Shown in pieces: positions 15,744-19,351 of a stretch of 19,351 bases of DNA. The DNA lies in the NCBI GenBank assembly GCA_001796935.1, contig MGNX01000032.1:33268-52618 (forward strand), in the 5' to 3' direction. The notes beneath the pieces are model-generated. The model saw only the letters and a list, made by a program, of their open reading frames with translations. It did not search any database and was not told the DNA's origin. A program made the position numbers and the translations under genes. Source of the DNA: Chloroflexi bacterium RBG_16_60_22 (GTDB taxonomy: Bacteria > Chloroflexota > Dehalococcoidia > Dehalococcoidales > RBG-16-60-22). The stretch's first letter is position 1. Every line of letters begins with the position of its first letter.

Positions 15744-17402
15744 ATGAAACTGACCAGAGAAGAATACCGGGCCCTGGAAGCCACCGTCGGGCCGGAGTAC
15801 ATCACGCAGGAGCCGGTCATCATGGACACCTATAACCAGGTGTGGGGCAACAAGTTCTTCTTCGATGCCAAGCACTCGGTGCGGCCGGCGGCGGTGCTGC
15901 TGCCCGCCAGCGCCGAAGAAATCGCCGCGGCCGTGAAGGCCTGCAATAAATACGGGATACTTTTCAAAGCCTTCTCCTCCGGGTTCGAGTACCTCTCCCT
16001 CTCGCTGGCGCACAGCAAGGGCATCCTCTTCGACATGAGACGGATGAACCGGATTCTAGAAATCGACGCGAAGAACATGAGGGCGGTCGTCGAGCCTTAC
16101 GTCTCCGTGTACCGGCTCCAGCTGGAGGCGGCCAGGCACGGCCTCTATACCGGGCGGATAGGGGTGGGCTACAGCGCCGGGGTCATCGCCGCCGAGTGCT
16201 GCCACCACGGCTGCCAGCATACCATGGTCTCCACGAGCGGCTACGGGCGCAACGTGCTGGGGGTGGAGTGGGTGCTGCCCACCGGCGAGATTCTGAACCC
16301 GGGCACCGGCGAGAGCGGCGGCGACCTCTTCTCCGCCGACGGCCCGGGGTTCAGCCTGCGGGGGATACTGCGGGGCCGGACGGGGGCCAACGGCGGCCAC
16401 GGCGTCATCACCAGGGCCAGCGTCAAGCTCTATCCCTGGTACGGGCCAAAAGAATGGCATCAGAAGAAGCAGCCGGGGGAGCCGCTTTCCCGCGGGCAGC
16501 TGGACCGGGTGCCGGACGGCTACCGGGTGCTTGTTCCCACCTTCCCCGACCTGGAGAGCCAGCTGGAGGCCGCCGGCGAGGTCTGCCGCACGGAGATACT
16601 CTACGGGCTTTCTATCGCCATGCTGGCCACGGGCGTGGTGCCGGAGGGGAACGACGAGGACTGGGCCTGGGCCCGGAAGGCCGACCCCCGGATGGCCGAT
16701 AATTTCCGGCAATCGCTGGTGCTGGTGATGGGAGCGCCGTCGAAGCGGATGCTGGACTACCGCGAAAAAGCCGCCCGGGCGATTACCGATAAATGGGGTG
16801 GCCGCTTCCTGCCCGAGTTCAACGAGCCGAAGGCGCTGGCACGGGCGTTCATCGACCTGATATGGTCGACGGGCGTACCGAGCCTAAGGATTACCGGCGA
16901 CTTCCTGCCGTCGTCCTCCAGTCCGGACGGCTCGCCGGACATGCTGAAGCGGCTGGCGCTGGCGGAACAACAGATTGTGGCGCGCTACGAGGGGCAGGGG
17001 GCCTTCTTCCAGAAGGGCAAGAAGGCGGTGACCTGGCGGCCGGAGGAGCACCTTTCCATCGGGGCGCAGGGTATCTCCACGGCCCTCTACGACCCTTACG
17101 ACCCCATGTCGCTGAAGGCGGCAAGAGAGTTCATCGACGAGCTGTTCGACCCCCGGGGGAAACTCAAGAGGTTCGGCGTGCCTTCGCGCGGGGGCTGCCT
17201 GCAAATCGAGCCGGTGACCCACGTCCACCAGAACTGGGGCCACCTCTACGATAACTATGACGTCTGGATGATGAAGATAAAGAAGGTGCTGGACCCCGAT
17301 ACCGTGGGCGACTGGACGGCCTACATACCGCCGGAGTACCCGGACTACGCCAGGGACGGCGACTACGTGCTGCCTTCCTACGGCAAGGAAGAGGAGCTGT
17401 AG
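15744..17402 (+). CDS. FAD-binding oxidoreductase, PCMH-type (second, divergent)
   Basis: This is a second flavoenzyme of 552 aa, only distantly similar to the first. The FAD domain has SVRPAAVLLPASAEEIAAAV (~45-64), AFSSGFEYLSLSLAHSKG (~76-93) in place of the usual Gly-rich loop, and NVLGVEWVLPTGEIL (~170-184) as in GlcD-like proteins. A long NGGHGVITRASVKLYPW segment (~216-232) replaces GSEGTLGI. A Cys/His-rich stretch, ECCHHGCQH (151-159), lies where the flavin-proximal loop is expected. The C-terminus has no NPGK motif but ends KKVLDPDTVGDWTAYIPPEYP. AGGAGG 7 nt upstream fixes ATG 15744; the frame is open from 15366 but that part is a shadow of the Fe-S gene. Substrate unknown. Confidence 0.86.
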   Translation: MKLTREEYRALEATVGPEYITQEPVIMDTYNQVWGNKFFFDAKHSVRPAAVLLPASAEEIAAAVKACNKYGILFKAFSSGFEYLSLSLAHSKGILFDMRRMNRILEIDAKNMRAVVEPYVSVYRLQLEAARHGLYTGRIGVGYSAGVIAAECCHHGCQHTMVSTSGYGRNVLGVEWVLPTGEILNPGTGESGGDLFSADGPGFSLRGILRGRTGANGGHGVITRASVKLYPWYGPKEWHQKKQPGEPLSRGQLDRVPDGYRVLVPTFPDLESQLEAAGEVCRTEILYGLSIAMLATGVVPEGNDEDWAWARKADPRMADNFRQSLVLVMGAPSKRMLDYREKAARAITDKWGGRFLPEFNEPKALARAFIDLIWSTGVPSLRITGDFLPSSSSPDGSPDMLKRLALAEQQIVARYEGQGAFFQKGKKAVTWRPEEHLSIGAQGISTALYDPYDPMSLKAAREFIDELFDPRGKLKRFGVPSRGGCLQIEPVTHVHQNWGHLYDNYDVWMMKIKKVLDPDTVGDWTAYIPPEYPDYARDGDYVLPSYGKEEEL

Positions 17403-17426
17403 TATTGTTCGGTTTTGGTTGTTAAT

Positions 17427-17502
17427 GTCATTGCGAGCCGGAGGCGAAGCAATCTCAATAAATGTTTTAAGATTGCTTCGTCGCTGCGCTCCTCGCAATG
17501 AC
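17427..17502. repeat. 76-bp inverted-repeat element, copy 1
   Basis: The outer arms GTCATTGCGAG (17427-17437) and CTCGCAATGAC (17492-17502) pair, as do the inner arms CGAAGCAATCT (17445-17455) and AGATTGCTTCG (17470-17480), with a 14-nt loop. It lies between the convergent oxidase and two-domain cupin genes and may also help end their transcripts. A second copy is at 18587-18662 in the same orientation. Confidence 0.9.
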
Positions 17503-17536
17503 GGTTTCATCAACCAACCGCCGTTTTTCACGGGGG

Positions 17537-18478
17537 CTATTTTTTACTGAGCGGCGGGCCGCCCGGCCGACCGAAGAAGCTGCCTTCCCAGCCCTCCTTC
17601 ACCGTGCCGGCGCCGAGCATGATGGCCATCTCGATGTGGGGTTTCCTGACCCGGTGCCAGTTGAGCGGGCCGTGGTTCAGCCCCTTGGGGATGTACATGG
17701 CGTAGCTGGTATCGAACTGGAGGAGGTCGCCGCCCATGCCGAACTCCATATCCGCGCCGAGGTCCTCGGGGTTAGCGGGGTCGCCGCCGATGTGGAGGAC
17801 AATCTCGTCCCACTTATCATGCCGCATCTCCGGGATGCCGGGCTTCGGGACATCCCATATCCAGCCGAACTCGATGTAGTAGTTGACGATGTTTATCTGG
17901 GTGCGGCTCATGTAGGTCATGGTGGGACTCTGGCGTCCTTCCTTAAAGCTGGGACCGGCTTCCCGCAGGGGGCTGCGGATGGCGTACTGCTCGTAGTCGA
18001 ACTTGTCTTTCTTGACGGGCAGCCCCTTTTTAGGTTCCCTGATGCCGCTCTGGCCCCAGCCCTTGAAGGGGTCGCCGGTGCCGAGCATCATGGCCATCTC
18101 GACGTGGGGAAACTCGAACTTCTTCCAGATTAGCGGCCCGTGGGGCACCCCCCTGGGAATGAACATGCCGGTGGTGGTATTGAAGGTGATGGGCTGGCCG
18201 CCGACCCAGAACTCTATCTCCCCGCCGAGGACCTGGGGAATCTCCGGGTTGCCGCCCCAGTGGAGCACAATCTCGTCGTAGTCATGGACATGCTCGTGGA
18301 TGTGGGGGTTGGGCGAGGGCATCTCGTATATCCAGCCCAGCTCGATATAGCAGCTAACCTCCGGCACCTGCTTGCCGCTCATGAAGGTCATGGTAGGGCT
18401 CTGGCGGCCCTGGTAGCCGCTGCCGGCCTCGTAGTTGGGCTTTCTTACGGCGTATTTTTCATATTGTGATTTCGGCAT
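17537..18478 (-). CDS. Two-domain cupin (bicupin) protein
   Basis: The 313-aa protein is two related cupin domains of about 155 residues; both open with a YExYAxR segment, then GRQSPTMT and a Y-I-E-x-G-W-I stretch. Domain 1 has a complete metal site: H63-x-H65, E69 and H113 in PRGVPH. Domain 2 keeps E225 and H269 (PKGLNHGPLN) but its motif 1 reads MRHDKWDE, losing HxH. Bicupins include dioxygenases and decarboxylases, and aromatic-acid metabolism is one precedent; the activity here is unknown. Domain 1 shares HVHDYDE with the small cupin at 11726-12127. AGGAGG ten nt upstream fixes ATG 18478. It has its own promoter and lies between two copies of a hairpin repeat. Confidence 0.86.
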   Translation of the reverse strand: MPKSQYEKYAVRKPNYEAGSGYQGRQSPTMTFMSGKQVPEVSCYIELGWIYEMPSPNPHIHEHVHDYDEIVLHWGGNPEIPQVLGGEIEFWVGGQPITFNTTTGMFIPRGVPHGPLIWKKFEFPHVEMAMMLGTGDPFKGWGQSGIREPKKGLPVKKDKFDYEQYAIRSPLREAGPSFKEGRQSPTMTYMSRTQINIVNYYIEFGWIWDVPKPGIPEMRHDKWDEIVLHIGGDPANPEDLGADMEFGMGGDLLQFDTSYAMYIPKGLNHGPLNWHRVRKPHIEMAIMLGAGTVKEGWEGSFFGRPGGPPLSKK

Positions 18479-18517
18479 TTCCCGGGGTCCTCCTTAACGG
18501 TTATCCTTGCCGGTGTT

Positions 18518-18546
18518 ATGATACTGGAATACGCCGGAAGTGTCAA
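18518..18546 (-). promoter_or_regulatory. Promoter of the two-domain cupin gene
   Basis: On the minus strand TTGACA (18546-18541), a 17-bp spacer and TATCAT (18523-18518) form a strong sigma-70-type promoter. Expected start is near 18511, about 33 nt before the ATG. Confidence 0.75.
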
Positions 18547-18586
18547 AGCAGGGCGTTGCCGGGTTTTATTGGTAATGGTTGGCAAT

Positions 18587-18662
18587 GTCATTGCGAGCCG
18601 AAGGCGAAGCAATCTCTATAATTGTTATTAGATTGCTTCGTCGTTGCACTCCTCGCAATGAC
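18587..18662. repeat. 76-bp inverted-repeat element, copy 2
   Basis: It has the same four arms as copy 1 at the same spacing: 18587-18597 pairs with 18652-18662, and 18605-18615 with 18630-18640. The arms are identical to copy 1; differences are in the loop and interior loops. Similarity extends slightly upstream (GGTTGxxAAT). It lies in direct orientation relative to copy 1, bracketing the bicupin gene. Confidence 0.9.
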
Positions 18663-18702
18663 GTCATGGAACAAAATAGAACAAACCCCGTATCCCCCTA
18701 AA

Positions 18703-18732
18703 TTGACAGCAACGGTGTACTGCCTGTATCAT
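18703..18732 (+). promoter_or_regulatory. Promoter of the MATE efflux gene
   Basis: TTGACA (18703-18708), 18 bp and TATCAT (18727-18732) match a sigma-70 promoter. Expected start is near 18739, giving a leader of about 75 nt. Confidence 0.7.
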
Positions 18733-18743
18733 GGAGTCGCCAT

Positions 18744-18760
18744 CGTTTCACCCGGAAACG
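18744..18760. promoter_or_regulatory. Inverted repeat in the MATE leader
   Basis: CGTTTC (18744-18749) and GAAACG (18755-18760) are inverted around 5 nt, just after the predicted start. Outer arms CATGGAG (18730-18736) and CTCCATG (18761-18767) are also inverted but the first overlaps the -10 box. It could be an operator or a leader hairpin. Confidence 0.35.
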
Positions 18761-18813
18761 CTCCATGGTATTTACTGCTCTCACCCTTCGATGAAGACAG
18801 GTAGCGGCGCGTT

Positions 18814-19351
18814 ATGGTAAAGGAGGAGAAGCCTCCCCGCCAGGAGGCTGCCTTCAGGCGTGACTGGACGCAGGGTTCCGTCATCCGCAACCTGCTGCTC
18901 CTCTCCTGGCCGATGGTCCTCATGGAGACCCTGTTCGTGGTCAGCCAGGTGGCCGACATGATATGGGTGGGGAAGCTGGGGCCTTCGTCGATTGCCGGCG
19001 TGGGCGTCGCCAACATCGTCATCTCGCTGGTAATGTCGATGGACATCGGGCTCATCGTGGGGGTGAGGGCCATGGTGGCACGCTTCGTGGGGGCGGGGAA
19101 CGTCGCCCAGGCCAACCACGTCGCCGCGCAGGGCTTCATCGTCGGCGCCGCCTGGGGGCTATTGATGACGGCCATCGGCGTTTCCCTGGCCGGGCCCATC
19201 ATGAACCTCTTCGGTATGGAGAACGTGGTCGTCAGCGAGGGCACGGCCTACATGCGGTGGATGTTCGCGGGCTGGCTGGCCATGGACATCCTGGTCATGG
19301 GTCTCTACATCGTCCAGTCGTCCGGGGACACGGTGACCCCGCTGCTCATCG
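18814..19351 (+). CDS. MATE-family multidrug efflux transporter, 3' end missing
   Basis: The first 179 codons of an integral membrane cation:drug antiporter are present; the gene runs off the window. A charged N-terminus (~1-20) is followed by hydrophobic segments near 25-48, 56-84, 104-130 and 150-168, as expected for the first four of 12 helices. NLLLLSWPMVLMETLFVV and the MVARFVGAGNVAQANHVAAQ loop (~87-106) are MATE N-half patterns. ATG 18814 is the only ATG after the in-frame TAG at 18802. Its ribosome site is weak: AAGGAGG lies inside the coding sequence instead. It may export a toxic compound related to the preceding oxidase cluster, but its separate promoter leaves that unproven. Confidence 0.88.
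   Translation, partial: MVKEEKPPRQEAAFRRDWTQGSVIRNLLLLSWPMVLMETLFVVSQVADMIWVGKLGPSSIAGVGVANIVISLVMSMDIGLIVGVRAMVARFVGAGNVAQANHVAAQGFIVGAAWGLLMTAIGVSLAGPIMNLFGMENVVVSEGTAYMRWMFAGWLAMDILVMGLYIVQSSGDTVTPLLI

Larger units (their letters stand above)
18479..18813. other. 335-bp divergent region between bicupin and MATE genes
   Basis: It contains the bicupin promoter (18518-18546, minus), repeat copy 2 (18587-18662), the MATE promoter (18703-18732, plus) and an inverted repeat in the MATE leader. A 60-codon frame at 18622-18804 overlaps the repeat and is not considered a gene. Confidence 0.6.

Noticed and set aside
16056..16712. 218-codon minus-strand ORF inside the second oxidase
   Set aside because: It is antisense shadow in a GC-rich gene with conserved protein on the other strand.
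17427..18662. CRISPR array
   Set aside because: Only two copies 1.16 kb apart with a gene between them, and the repeats are long imperfect hairpins; no cas genes.
18622..18804. 60-codon plus-strand ORF
   Set aside because: It is made largely of the 76-bp repeat and the MATE promoter, with no ribosome site or domain.
1..19351. tRNA, rRNA, integrase or insertion-sequence genes
   Set aside because: None of their motifs were recognised on either strand, so no integrated element or island boundary is claimed.

Overview
The window is GC-rich bacterial DNA with tightly packed genes, operon overlaps of 1-8 bp and frequent TTG/GTG starts. The gene mix suggests a Chloroflexota bacterium of Dehalococcoidia type: family-5 ABC importers, flavin oxidases paired with CCG Fe-S proteins, small cupins, and 76-bp hairpin repeats of the TCATTGCGAG...CTCGCAATGA kind. 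That placement is inference; no rRNA or tRNA gene is present to confirm it.

Layout. (1) 1-5697, plus strand: a peptide/nickel-class (Opp/Dpp) ABC importer. It has a 5'-truncated substrate-binding lipoprotein with an Ala-Pro-Lys linker, a 363-nt structured gap, two permeases and two ATPases. (2) 5766-11707, plus strand: a five-gene surface-glycan operon behind its own promoter. WecB and WecC make UDP-ManNAc and then UDP-ManNAcA. They accompany a second NAD-dependent sugar epimerase, a GT4-type glycosyltransferase and a cobalamin-binding radical SAM enzyme. (3) 11726-12622, minus strand: a MarR-family regulator followed by a one-domain cupin. (4) 12846-17402, plus strand, divergent from marR: an operon of PCMH-type FAD oxidase, CCG-domain Fe-S protein and a second, different FAD oxidase. 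A perfect 15-bp palindrome sits at its predicted transcription start. (5) 17537-18478, minus strand: a two-domain cupin related to the small cupin, with its own promoter and one copy of a 76-bp inverted-repeat element on each side. (6) 18814-end, plus strand: the first 179 codons of a MATE efflux pump with its own promoter.

How the parts may work together. The importer and the glycan operon look like ordinary modules. The most unusual part is 11.7-18.5 kb. There, a MarR regulator, two related cupins and a glycolate-oxidase-like flavin/Fe-S module form what looks like one inducible oxidation system of unknown substrate. The Fe-S subunit has Asp in place of a cluster cysteine, one flavoprotein has a Cys/His-rich loop near the flavin region, and the second cupin domain has lost its metal-binding HxH. 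A MATE pump follows. The link between these genes is inferred from layout and shared family, not shown by the sequence.
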